Assembly (NCBI GenBank): GCA_024803745.1
Contig: JANJXV010000024.1
Coordinates: forward strand, 13,345,427 to 13,409,426
Direction: 5' to 3'
DNA from: Megascapheus bottae
Lineage: Eukaryota > Chordata > Mammalia > Rodentia > Geomyidae
DNA length: 64,000 nucleotides
Shown: positions 1-12,700 of the stretch, one piece after another
Layout: each line of letters opens with the position of its first letter
Position numbering within the stretch: the first letter of the stretch is position 1
Position numbers and translations under genes: made by a program
The notes under the pieces: model-generated
What the model saw: the letters and a program-made list of their open reading frames with translations, nothing else
Database searches by the model: none
Told to the model about the DNA's origin: nothing

Positions 1-673
1 GGTCCTCAAGCCAGGAGAGGGCAAAAGAAATCTATGCCTAGATGTACAATGGTATATCTGAAGAATATGTGATAATTAAATTGTAGAACTTCTAGAGTTA
101 AGACATCTTCAAAGCACTGGGGAATGGGGAAAAAATCCCATTCTAAACAAACATGAAGAGGACCAACTGATAAAATATCAAGAATGGAAACAAGAATTTT
201 TTTCCAGTATGTTGAGAGTAACAATTACCAATATAGACTCTAAAGCTCTTTCACATAATGTTCAAATGAATACAAAGAAACTTTTGCTCAAGGAAAGTTG
301 GAAAAGAAAGACTTCCATCAGAAAGAAAATGAGCCTTAACACAAGGCTCCAGTGCCAGGAAATCCTCACAGGAGACGTGTTTACCTCTCAGGTGTCTGCC
401 TGCCTCCTTCTACAACTGTTTGGCATCTGTAAATGTCTTTTGTGCCAACCCAGTGATAAATTAGAAAAGTTACTATTCAAATATCTTAGCCCACAGTTGA
501 GTTTGATTTAGGCAGCTTAGATACCTGCCCATCTCTAGGGAAGAAAAGTGCTCTGACAGAATTTCTTTAGGGAAAATTTTAGGGAGTCTGTGTTAGTTGT
601 CCTCGGGGACAATGTACCCTCCTGATGGAGCATATACACTAGTTTTATCTTTCCATTTCCAAATATGCTCCTT

Positions 674-1020
674 TTTCCATATATTTTTATTGTAATGAAT
701 AGAAGGGTTACATTATATTCACCAGATAGAAGGTACATTACTTCACAAACATTGATACCCTTTCTCATGTCTTGGTCCCCATTTCCCTTCCCCCACCCCT
801 GCCCCTCATCTTGTTTTCCCCCTTCCCTATCCAATTTCAAATAACCAAATAAGCATATATACAATATATCAGGTAACAAGGTGAAAGACTGTAACAATAT
901 GCGATAACCAAGGGACAGCAAAAGAGATGAGAGATAACATAGCAAGGATAATAATCACTCATTATATGGCTTTTGTTTCTATATCCTGGAGGTCCTTACA
1001 TTTAGCCTCATACTATCCAT
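674..1020 (-). mobile_element. LINE-1 3' end, 5'-truncated
   Basis: Reverse-complement copy of the L1 3' UTR with C-rich tract at 785-830. Near-identical flanks ATATGCTC(C)TTT at about 663 and 1021 look like the target duplication. Confidence 0.8.
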
Positions 1021-2349
1021 ATATGCTCTTTAAGTTCATTGTCCACTTACCCCATTAGAAATGTAAGGGCCAGAGCCATGTCAGTCTCCATTTTACTGCT
1101 TAGACATCACCAAATGCCTGCAAACGTTCCATACCTATTGATTGCTTATGCGTGAGAAGCCACTAGGAAGCGTTAGATCAGTCAGAGCTGTGGCTCGTTG
1201 ATTCAAATTTAGCCCACGAAGGTAATGCTTTTAGAGTTGGTGGTTTCCCATTGTAATCTGCCATCCAACATGGTAGCCTTGTGGCTACTGAAATTTTATG
1301 TTTTGATTACAATAAAGAATTCAGGCCCTCAAGTCATGTGGCTAATGACTCCGCTAGGAACAACGTGGATGTAGAACATTTCCATTATCACAGAAAGTTC
1401 TATGGAAGTGCTGCCATAGAATTTTCAAGAATTCCGAACTGTTTCTCTCTGTTTCTCACTCTTTTGCTTTCACTTTCATTCCGTCTCTCTCCTCCCTAAA
1501 CCAAAGTCCAGGAATAGCTGTCTCATTGTGACGGACTTAAAAAGATGCTTTTGAACCAGAAGATGCTGGGAGCTTTTGGTGGCTAGTATCATTCTCACTT
1601 GTGTTTTCTTCATTCCTGAGCTATTGATTGTTCACCAGCCCATTCTTTTATTCCCATTGCCGCTAAAGCTGCATGTTGCTTGCACAATTGCTTTCCTTTC
1701 TAGTTTCCTTAAACTCTTTGCTGATGTTACTGTCTGAGAATTGTCAAGGTCAGGGCTCTAGGGGAGCCCAGGACATCTGATCAGCTGACCCATGAAGTAA
1801 TGGAGTAGGGCAGGAGAGGCCAGGTCCAGGGAATTCTAGCAACAGAAGAGCTCTTTCTCTGCACATGGCTAGTTAATTGGAGATTCTGGGAAAGTATGGC
1901 TGGAGAGGGGGGGGACTTCTGAAAACTTCTGGTGACAGTTAAGTGGCCTTTTGTTGGCAGACTGTGTGCAACAACTTGAGTGGATTTTGTCTCTGTCTTT
2001 TCTTACCTTTTGTAGATTTTCTGTTAAATTTGTCACTCAGGCCTCTTGTCCTTTCCAGTATGACTGCTTTGTTTACTGTCTCTTCTTTCCTCCTACTATT
2101 CCTAGGTCATAATTAGGGGAGAGTGGGAGGGGTGCTTGGGAAATCTGAAGATAGACCCAAAGCATCTTGGTTGGATTCTTTTTTTCCTAGTCAATATATA
2201 CTTATTTTGCTCCCCTCCCCATTCTCTTCTCCGTTCTTCCCTCTTATCCCTTCATTGTAACTGGAATACAGACCTAATGCAGACTGCAGCTGTGACTCAG
2301 GGTCAATGCCTTTGAAATTGTAATACATTATATTTTGTAGGCTTCGCCA

Positions 2350-2455
2350 AGCTTATTCACGCAGGCTGTCTCATCTAATGTCCCCAAAGCCCCTGTGAGG
2401 TAGGGAGGGGAGATATTATTAACCCACTTAACTAGAGAGTTAGTTAACTGTGATT
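2350..2455. mobile_element. MIR-like SINE fragment
   Basis: TCTCATCTAATGTCC...CCTGTGAGGTAGG...TATTATTAACCCAC matches the MIR core pattern; decayed. Confidence 0.5.
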
Positions 2456-2948
2456 GGATCAGGTCAGAGGTCTCAGATCCTGAGCAGCCCGTTCTCTGTC
2501 TCTGAGCCCAGTGGCCTTTCAGTGACGACCATGCCTTCTGTGTAAGGAAGATATGGCCCAGGGACAGTGTGAGTGGATGGGGAGAGGCAAGGAATGGAAA
2601 AGAACAATGTTTAGGGGAGGGAAGAAAGGAGGGATATCCCAGGGCTACTAATGACTCCTCTTTCTCTGGAGATGGAAGATTTGCTGTTCAGGAAGGAACT
2701 GGCCTAACCAACCTCTTTCCCAGCCCTGAGAGGAAAGAAAAGATGAGGATATGGTTTCCTTTTCCTTTCTTCCTTCTCCCCTCCCAGGAGAAGATTGGTC
2801 CTAGCAGTGGGCGGGGAGAGGACTTGATTTGGTTCCCTCAAGGCTTGACCTCAGGGAACCACATGCTGGGTCCATACAGATCCTAACCCATTCTCAGGCC
2901 AGGTCTGCTGGCCTGTATGTGTTGCACTGTCTGTCCAGAGCCTGAACC

Positions 2949-2975
2949 ATGCGTGGGCACAAGGAAAGCCCGTGA
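2949..2975 (+). promoter_or_regulatory. Upstream ORF of 8 codons in the CPA5 leader
   Basis: If the exon begins after the AG at 2938-2939, an ATG at 2949 opens an 8-codon frame ending in TGA, 21 bases before the CPA5 start. Position and sequence are seen directly. A dampening effect on translation is only inference, and the true 5' end of the mRNA is unknown. Confidence 0.35.
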
Positions 2976-2996
2976 AGCTTGCCTGGAGGAAGAAGC

Positions 2997-3106
2997 ATGC
3001 AGGGCAGTCCCTGGGAAGGACCTGGGCTGTCCCCTGTGGATGCACGGACGCTCCTGGTCTGCAGCTTTATCTTGGCATCAACTTGGGGCCAGATGAATTT
3101 CACAGG
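2997..3106 (+). CDS. CPA5: CPA5 coding exon 1: start codon and signal peptide
   Basis: Encodes residues 1-36 plus two bases of Gly37. The ATG opens [10 protein letters not shown], followed by a hydrophobic run [11 protein letters not shown] that acts as signal peptide. The N-terminal extension before the hydrophobic core is typical of CPA5 and absent from CPA1. The donor is GG|GTGAGT. A likely acceptor (CTGTCTGTCCAG) ends at 2939, so this exon probably carries about 57 bases of 5' leader. Confidence 0.93.
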
Positions 3107-3165
3107 GTGAGTGGTTCAGTGGGAAGAAAGTCCTGCTGGGAATGAGAAGATCCAGATCTCCTGGG

Positions 3166-3209
<44 letters not shown>

Positions 3210-6200
3210 TGTCTCTCTTGCTAGGACTAGATCAAGGTCAAGCTAGAATCCAGTTCCCATCCAGAACCTACTTCACTTTGTCATTATCACTTCCCAAATC
3301 TGAAGTTCTTAATCTGGGGTTCAGGATTGGTTTTAGGGCCCTGGGAATTCTCTGAAATCATAAGCCACAGTGTTTGCATAGGTGATTCTTTGGGAGTGAA
3401 GGGTACATTTTTTGATCTCCACAAGGCTATGGACCCCTGTCCCAAACAGATAAGTCATTGTTGTCCTTCAAATAATAGTAAGTTGTAGTCTACACCCCAG
3501 GACCTCTGTAAACATGACTTACAGAAAGGGTTCAGTCTCAGCCCATTACTGGTTCCCTGAGCCCTCATACACTGTGCCTTCTCTCCTCCATTCACTTTCC
3601 TGCACATGTATGCATGCGCCACACAGGATCCTTTACCCCTCTTCCTCCTTGATAGGCTTGATTTGGTCCTTGGGGTGATCCAGCCGTGGGTTCAAGGATC
3701 GTCTAGCTCTTAGAGCTCTGAGTCCTTCCTGCCAGGTCCCCACAACTGACCCTCTTCCCCACTCTGTGTTTTCAAGTGCCATAGACTTCCTGGAGGTGCC
3801 CTCTGCAGCTTCCTCTGCCCTCTCCATGTCTTTCCAGGGACCAGGTTCTTCGAGTCCTGGCCAAAGATGAGAAGCAGCTGTCACTTCTCAGGGATCTAGA
3901 GGGCCTGAAGCCCCAGAAGGTGAGGACTACTCAGGGCTTGGGGCCAGCTCTCCCTCACCTCCAGCAGCTGACACCTCAGCTCTTTCTCCAGCTCTCCACA
4001 TCTCAAATGTCCCCTTCTAGGAACCCAGCAATGATCATTAAATTGTGGGAAATTCACATGTGGTTCCTCTCCCTTAACACTTACAAAGTTGGGTGGTCTT
4101 TTTAGCCCTCCTCTCTGTCACAGAAGTAGGGGGCAGTTGCTGAATGCATCCTACAATGTCCTAAAGCCACACAGGAAGCACAGATGTCCCTGGTGGGATG
4201 CGGTATGGCCCCAGGCTTGATAGATCTACTTCCTGATTGAAAGGACTTAGCTTAGCAAACCTGTGTTTATTTGGGTTCCTCCTTGTCAGCTGGAGTGTTT
4301 GTTTTCAAGAACATTTGCCTCTCCAAGCTTTCATAATGGAAAACATTTTCTACAACTATAATAGAAGGGTTTTGTTTGAGAGCTGAAGAAACAACCAGCT
4401 ACGAAAGTAGCCCAAAGCCCTTGCTTCAATTTGTATGATACATTTTATAAGTGTCTACATTCTAAAAACTGAAAACCAAATGCAGAACCTGAGCTCCACT
4501 TAGGCCTTTTCTGCTTTTCTAGGGACAATGATAACCTCCTGCTTTCTACCTGAGTCCTTGTCTGTGTTCATGTGTCAGTAATCAACAGTCTTACCTTTAA
4601 CCTTTAGACACTCCTTAGTGCTCCGTGGATCCAGGGGAAGTTGCAGTGGAAGAGAGAGAAACTTGGAGACAGATGCATCAAAGTAGAGAAAGTCACTTTT
4701 GTCACTTTGAGGGTGTGCTTGTTTACTGGTCCAGGTCTTCCTGTTCACCTTAGAGCTTTTGTTATGGGACTCGAACCCTGTTAGTATCGGAGAAAACCCT
4801 CTGGCATTCCAGGGCACCTGTAAGATTGTGCAAGGAGAAGCAATAAACACAAGTGCTTTTCTTTCCTTGGTGACCCAGGTGGACTTCTGGCGAGGCCCAG
4901 CCAGACCCAGCCTCCCTGTGGACATGAGAGTTCCCTTCTCTGAACTGAGTGATGTCAAAGCTTATCTGGAGTCTCATGGCCTTGCCTACAGCGTCATGAT
5001 AAAGGACATCCAGGTGAGGTCCCATCTGGTATGTGGTGAGGGTCTTGCCTTTCACATTTCTTTTCAGATGAGGGCCCATCATGTCAGAAACATAGGCTGT
5101 AATCTGGCAATCTCCTTTTGAATCTCTACATGGAAATGGACATACCAGTTCTCAGAGAAGCTTTAAACCTCAGACAGAGTTCACAGGGGTGGAGAGAACT
5201 CTTAGCAGGGTACCAGGAAGGATGCTATGAATGAGTCTTCTACAGGAAGACTTTGTAGTTAACAGCAAAGCAGGAGACAGGGAAGATGGATACAGGAAGA
5301 AACTGCCTGAGTCTTTCTGAGCCTCTGATGGCTTCCTTTGCTTTTCTGTCCCGTCTCCATTGTGTCTCAGCTATTCAGGGCCTGGTGCAGGTTTGGGGGG
5401 GATCCATGGGGACCTAAGCCCAGTGGGAGCCCTGCAGTGCTTTGCCTCCCACTGTATCTAGTTCTGGAAGATTGGCTGCAGAAGAGGGTGAAGGAAGCCT
5501 AATCTTTCTGTCCCCACCTGATCCTGTATCTGCTAATAATGTCTTTCCTGAACACCATGAAATTCCAGCTCATCTGTTCTGTCTACAAGGATACCCCAAA
5601 GACCCTTTGATATGCTCTGGCTGCACAGATTCCCATGCAACACATGTTTTTGGGTTAGCACTCAGTGTAGTCTTCCTGGGCTGCATCTTTCTGCAGATGC
5701 TGTGGCTGGGCCTTGTACCTGTGGAATTGTATCCACCGAGACCAATTCTCAAATGTGTGGCTCAGCAATAATCCCTCTGAGGATGCTGAGTGTGGGAACA
5801 TGGAGCCTCCCAGAGCACATACACTTGACACCGCATGCCGAGGGATAAATGCATTAAGCAGCATTCCTTTCCCAGGCGGTTGCAGGGCTGTGACACTCAC
5901 ATCCTTTATCCTTCATCAGGCACATCTGTTTCCCGCCCAATATGTAGGGGTGGGATGTTTTTCTAATTGAATCCCCCACAAACTAAAGTGGAGAAACTCC
6001 CACAGACAAAAGAAGCCACCGCATCAAAAGGGACTAGAACTTAACTTTTCATGTTTAGCCTAGTCTATTTTGAAGTTCCTATTTCCCTGCTTCTGCTGTG
6101 CCCTGAAAAGGGGTGTGGGGGGTAATTTGGCAAAGACATATGACAGACCTTGGAAAGCTTTGTTGATTTCTGTACATCGGGGGTATTTCTGGAGTCCCCC

Positions 6201-9200
6201 AGTGGTCCCTCTAGAGTTGTCATGTCCTTTCTAGATGTCTCCAGCCCTGAAGCCCTCTGGGGCTTTGTTGTGTTTCTCAGGAACATGCCCTGAACTGTCA
6301 TCCTAACCCTAACCCCGCCAGGCAGAAGTCTGCAAACCATCCTCAGTCAGAAGTCTGACTGCCATCCTCGAAATCATTCTGTGACTGTGAAGGCGCCTGG
6401 GGTGGGGAGAGGGCATTCTCTTGATCTGTGGTAATGATGGGGGAAGAATCTCAAAGAGGACTGGCTCAGAGGCACCAACAGGATGGGAAGGGCTGTGTAT
6501 CCTTTGTTGGAGACCAGGCTTAATTCACACGCTGACACAGGCTTGATTTTTCTGTTTGTCCCCATGATCAGCTGAGTCAGATCCGGCATTTGCTGTACAG
6601 AGCAAGCCTGTGACTATGTAGACTGTGTCTGCAGAATGACATAGTCCACTGGCAGGTTAGACCACGAATGTTTAGAGGGTCTTCACTAATGGACCTATCT
6701 TTGTCTCCTTGGCCCCTCCCTTCTGCCCCTCAAGGCTCGGTAATATTATTTGTATCATCTTTACATCCCTGCTACTTAGGCTTAGTTGAGGTTTACTAAG
6801 TGTTAGTCAAACGAATGGGTGTGAGAAAGAAAGAGGAAAGGAGAAGGCTGTTTGAGGGTGAGGGTGGGGCTGAGGGGAGTGTGGCCAGCCTTTGCTCTCT
6901 GAATTCACTTTAGACAAAGGCTACAAAGGTTCTTTTTTTTTCCCTTGTCCAGGTACTGAACTCAAGGCCAGTCACTATCCCTTAGCTGTTTACTCAAGGC
7001 TAGTACTCTACTACTTGAACCATATCTCTGCTTCTGACTTTTTGCTGGTTGACTGGAGATAAGAGTCCTTCCCAGGGTGGCTTTAAACTGCAATCCTCAG
7101 ATCTCAGCCTCCTGAGTAGCTAAGATTACAGGAGTGAGCCACGGGCTCACTGGCTCATAAAAATTCACAAGGAAGGAAAGTACTTCCCCTTTTGCCTGGC
7201 TCAGGGCTCAGCTGCTGCTTGAGATGGTGGTGGGTCATGAGTCAGGCCATTAGAGACATAGAGATGCCTACTGTGTGTTGGGCAAGAGGCTAGAAATACA
7301 AAGATTAAAACAAAAGAAGAAAATCCAGAGCTGCATGCAAGGGATTTGGAGGGTGTGGGGGATGGGAGGGAGGGGTGTGAATGGGTGATTACAATAGAGT
7401 GGCTGAGAACAGGTTGCTATGGGAGCAAATACAAGAGAGGCGCTGCTAGTCCTGGTGTGGAGAAGGAGGTAATTACGGTGTGACTGAAGAGCTGGGAAGG
7501 AGGAAGGGGGAGGGAAAGGGGGGCTTTCACCCCAATTGATGAAGCTGGATCCCATTGCAAAAAGGGCATCCTCCACTCTCTGTGGGTATTAGGATTTTGT
7601 CCCCAAACCACGGTGGCTTGGACACAATCAGATTTGCATTTATACTGACAGTGACAGTGTTGAGCTGGGGATGGGGCCAGGGAGAGACTTGACAGACAGG
7701 TGGGTGGGAAGGAAATTGCAGTGGGCCAGGCAAGAAATTATCTGATTCCAAGCGTGTTCTATTTGCATTTAATTTCGCTTTACCTACCTCTTTCTTTTGA
7801 GCCCTTTGGTCTGTTTTTTGTTTGTTTGTTTTTTGTTTTGCCTTTTTTCTCTCTTGGATGAGTCACCATGGAAAAGCTTCACACCAGCAATCAGTGCTGT
7901 GGGCTTTAATGGATTTTTTTTCTGATTACAAAAATTAATAAATATTCATGTTAGATAATTTGAAAAATAGAAGAAAAGTGCCAGAAGAAAACAAAAATCA
8001 CCCCTGCTCTGACCATCTAGAACAGAATCCAATTTAGTGTAAATATTGCATCACCAATTTCTCCTTCTCCACTGGATTGTTCCCATCAGCATACAAATTG
8101 AAAGCTATTTATCCCATCTGCAAAAATCCTCTTGATCCCTTCCTTCCCTGCTCTAGCCTATGTCCATTTTTCCCGAAGAGCAAAGCTCCAGGAAGCACTT
8201 GAGTTTCACTTTTTGGCTGTGATGACCCATTGCCTTGGCTGGTCTGTCTGCCCCCTGAGTCACCAGAGAGACCTTATATTAATAATGACACTTGACTTGC
8301 AGGGTCAGCTGTCAGTACAGCTGACAGACGCAGACTTGTGCCTGAACCAGGTGTGAACTCTGGGCAGCCAAGCCACTGAACTCTTCTGGGTCATTGTCAT
8401 CTGTCTGATGCCCTTTCATAGTCATTTTCCTCCTTCCAGCTCTGTCTTTAGACTTCAGTCCTCCATGCTCCCATCCAGTATAGATGCTAAATCCCTTCTA
8501 CTTCCTCTCTGTGTCTCCAGCCAGTGCCTTTCCCCAAATGCCAGCCGTCTTCTCCATTTCTACTGCATGTGATGGGCGCCACAGAACTTATAGGTCTAAG
8601 CATATCTTCACCTCCATCCCCTCCCCTGGGTTTTCCTCAGCTCAGACAAAAGCAATGGGCTCTTCTAGACACCCAGAGCAAGAAACTTGAAGTCATTCTT
8701 TACTCTCTCATAGCCCACAGTCAACCCAGCAGCAAATCCTCTGAGCTGTTCTCTCAGGCTTTCTCTGCACAACTCATACTACCACCCTAGGTTAGCATGC
8801 CATCCACCCCGAGCCAAATTAACCCAGCAGATGTCTGAATGCTTTCTCTCTAGTCTTGCCTTCTCTGCCTCTCAGCAGCCAGAGGGTTTTTTTTTTTTTT
8901 TAGCACAAATTTTATTTATTTATTTATTTTTGGCAGTTGGGCTGGACCTCAGGGCCTTGGAGCCGCCCCTAAACTCTTTTTTTTTAAATTTTTTATTGTA
9001 ATTAGTAAAAGGGCTACATGATATTTGCCAGGTAGAAGGTGCATTAATTCACATACAAAAATCTATGTCAGGCGCCAGTGGTTCACGCATGTAATCCTAG
9101 TTACTTAAGAGGCTGAGATCTGAGGATCACAGTTTGAAATCAGCCAGAGCAGGAAAGTCCAAGGGACTTTAACTTCAAATTAACCACTAAAATGCTGGTA

Positions 9201-9705
9201 GAGGACTTGTGACTCAAGTAGTAGAGACCAGCCTTGAGTGAAAAGCTCAGGGACAACTTCCAGGCATTGAGTTTCAGTCTCAGTATCCACACACACACAC
9301 ACACACCCCACAAGGTTAATTGTGTCCCTGCTTAAAGCCCTCCAGTGGCTTCTTACCAGCTCTTACAAAGAAAAAGCCACAGTCCTTAAAGGGGACATGG
9401 GCATCAAACCTGTACTCTCTGTTCCATGTCATTAACCATTCTGTCTCTCACTCATTGGAGACTTCCTTGATACTCCTTGAACTTGCTTCACCTATTCCTG
9501 CTTTAGGGCACTTGACTGGTCCCTATCCCTAGAATGCTATTCCTGCAGATAACTATATGGACACATTTGCTTACAGCTTTTGATCTTGTGGGATTTTTGA
9601 TGCATGCTCTTGTTGCATAGTCCAGGTGAGCCTTAAACCTGGAATCCTCCTGTCTTCTCAAGTGCTAGGATCATAGGTATGTACCACCATGCCCTGCTTT
9701 ACCCT

Positions 9706-9759
<54 letters not shown>

Positions 9760-12700
9760 GTACACAGTCACTCTCTCTTAGCTTTTTCACTCAAGGCTGG
9801 TGTTCTACCACCTTAGCTATAGCTCCACTCTTTTTGGTGATTATTTAGAACTTTCCTGCCCTGGCTAACTTTGAACCACGATCCTCGGATCTGTTTCCTG
9901 AGTAGCTAGTATCACAGGCATGAGCCACTGGTCCCTGGCTTGCCTCACCTTATTTTAAATTGGGCCCTTCTTCTCTCACATTTCCCCAGATCCCTGGGTC
10001 CCTCTTGGCATCTACTACTTCCTTGTCCTCCATAGTCACCAGCGTTCCTTGTTGGTCTGCCTTCCAAAAGCTCCAGGAGGAGGCAGAGCTTCTTTGTAGC
10101 CATCCAGCTTCTTTGTGCCCAGTCCATGGTATGCACTCAGCAAATGGTTGCCTAACAAAAGGGTTTTTAAAGAGCAGAAGAGCCACTGGCAGGTGTGGTG
10201 TGGGTGGCAGCTGTAAAGATGAATGAGAGGAAGACAGTGAAGAGGGTTGCAGGAGGAGACAACAGGGAGGAAGCAGTTATTGGCAAGGCCCCAAGGGAGA
10301 AGTGGTGTGGCTGGATCTGGAGGGCAGGGACAGAAGAGGACCAGACTCCTCTGTTGGGCCACATGAGGGACAGGTGCTGGCTAATGCATCCAAGTTATCA
10401 TCTCCAATAGCTGCCATGTTTTCTGAGAGGGAATCCTGATTGTTTTAGTCATGCTGATATGATTCATCACGGATCCTCGTGTCCCCCTGTTGTCTTTGTC
10501 GTGGTCACGGTTGTCATCATTGCTAACATTTGCCAGCACCTACATGCCAAGCAGCCTGGGATGAATCTTCATCTTCAGGAAAACACTTGAAAGTATGTGC
10601 TAAAGGATGTGATAACATGACCCCCATTTCATGAGGGGAAACTGAGGCTCAGAGAAGTTAGTAATTTGCCTGAGTTAGTGATACTGTCAGGGTCTCAGTG
10701 GAGACAACCTGCCTTGGTGACTAAACTCTGTTCTAGTACCACCTGTCTTCTCAGTCTTCATGATGGTTGCTTGTGTGGTGTTTCAACTTGACTTTGGGCA
10801 AGTAAAGCCAGGAGTTCCATTTGGACCTCTGAGAGACTCAGTTATCGCATCAGATCTGTAATCTCTTCCCACTTATGGTGCCTCCATAGCAAATGTTAGT
10901 TTGGAAGAGAAAGCCAAGGACATCCCCGGAGAGGCACCTGTTGTCTCTGGATTTGCATGCATGCATGTCTGAATTGGAACTCAGTTGCTGCGAGGCATGC
11001 ACTCAACTTTCAGACCCTCAGTGTCCTCCCTTCCCATCCCTGGGGATGCGCGCACCCTTTCTCAACCCTGTCATAATTGAATTGACACTAAGATGTCACT
11101 GCTTCTGTCATGGTGTGGTTTCTAGGGTGGCAATGGTGGGCTTATTTCTGAAGGTCTTGGTCTCCCCTCACCCTCATTTCCTGAGGAGACTGACAGGGAT
11201 GTCTTAGATATCCTAAACCATGGTGAGGCTCTTTTTGTCTTCCCTTAGGCCTAGAAACGGAGCAAACATCTGTGTAGTTTTCAGGCCTGGGTAGATTAAT
11301 GTTCCTGGAATTGGGGCCCAGCTGTGAGGGCTGAGCATATTCCCAAGGCTAGAAGGGCGTTTGCAAAGTTGTTTGCAGTTTGGTCCAGATCTCCAAGCTG
11401 CTTTGCGGAACAAAGCATAGCCTCTTAAGGGCTCTCCTCCTGTAGGGGTCCCTGGCTGTGTGGGAAGAACTGGCTCCTCTGGGCCTTTCTTTCCAATTTC
11501 TCTACTCCTATCTTAGACCTTTACCCCACCCTAGGAAATCAAGCAAAGGAACCCCAAAACTTCATTCTAGGGAGGTCATAGCAGGAATAGGCTGGCCCTT
11601 GCCCAGCTTCTGTCCTTCCAGCAGCTGCTCCCCACAGCTGGCTGCAGCAGCCCACCGTGGCAGGCACACATTGGTCACAGTGGGCCTCGGTGATTTCCTG
11701 GGAAATCCTGGGATTTCCTGGGGAGGAGAGACACATTCTTCAGTTAGAGCTTCCCAGGGTCATGCCTATGAGTGGCTGGTGAGAATCAAGACTCCATCAA
11801 CCATGTCTCACTTCACCAGTAATCCCAGCTCTGCCCAAGTGGGAACTCCTAGCCTGGCCAACCCAGCTAAGGAAAGACTGCAGTTATAACTGAGCCTCAG
11901 ATGTTGGTATCCAGTCGTATGTTGAAATTTGTGAATGTGTGAGTTGTAAGCAAGGGGACTAGGTCCTCAGGAACGAGTGAGTCACTGGCCAGCAGCCTCA
12001 TCTAGAGTCGGGGTGGGGGCCTCCCTCTTCCAACCCCTGGATTGAAGATCTCAGAGCTGCTACTTCACATTAGCCACTAGAGAATTTGCTCTTGGTTATA
12101 TTTGTTTACTTAAGAGTCCCTAGTCATCGAAGTACTGTAAGAACAGTGTCAAGATGTAAAAATAGTTTTCCATGTGTAGAACATCTTTGAGAATTTTCTG
12201 TAGTGTTGGTTTTGTTGCTACATAATGTTGAAGCTTTTCCTTGGAATGGAGTGTTTTTATTGTTCCCCTCAGTTATGAATGAGAGCTTAGCTGGGTACAG
12301 TATTCTTGGTTGGTAGTTATTTGACTTCAGGGCATGGTATATATCGTTCTAATCTCTTCTTGCTTGCATGGTCTCTGCTGAGAAATATGGGGTTATTCTG
12401 ATTGGTTTGTCTTTATAGGTGATTGTTCTCTCCTCCCTGACTGCTTTTAGGATCCAATCTTTGGCCTCTATGGATCCAGTTTGGATTATAATGTGGCGGT
12501 GGGATGTCCTTTTCTGGTCAGGTCTGTTTGGGGTTCTAAAAGCTTCTCGTATCTGGATGGGCCTGCCTTTCTGGACATTTGGGAAGTTCTCTGAGATGAT
12601 TCCCTGAAGTATATTTCCAATACCATTGACCTCTTTCTCTAGACCCTCCTCAATACCAATTAGCCTTAAATTAGGCTCCCTAATTGTATCTTGGACCTCC

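Larger units (their letters stand above)
1..2948. other. Intergenic region upstream of CPA5
   Basis: Holds an L1 3'-end fragment (674-1020) and a MIR-like piece (2350-2455). The remainder is unique-looking sequence in which no exon or promoter could be supported. Untranslated CPA5 leader exons could lie here but are not recognisable. Confidence 0.6.
3107..4878. other. CPA5 introns 1 and 2
   Basis: Apart from exon 2 (3838-3919) this stretch holds a (TG)n microsatellite at 3167-3208 and otherwise unique sequence without recognisable elements. Confidence 0.7.

Noticed and set aside
4575..5121. Overlapping frames on both strands near CPA5 exon 3
   Set aside because: Shadows of the real exon 4879-5013, which alone fits the joined protein.
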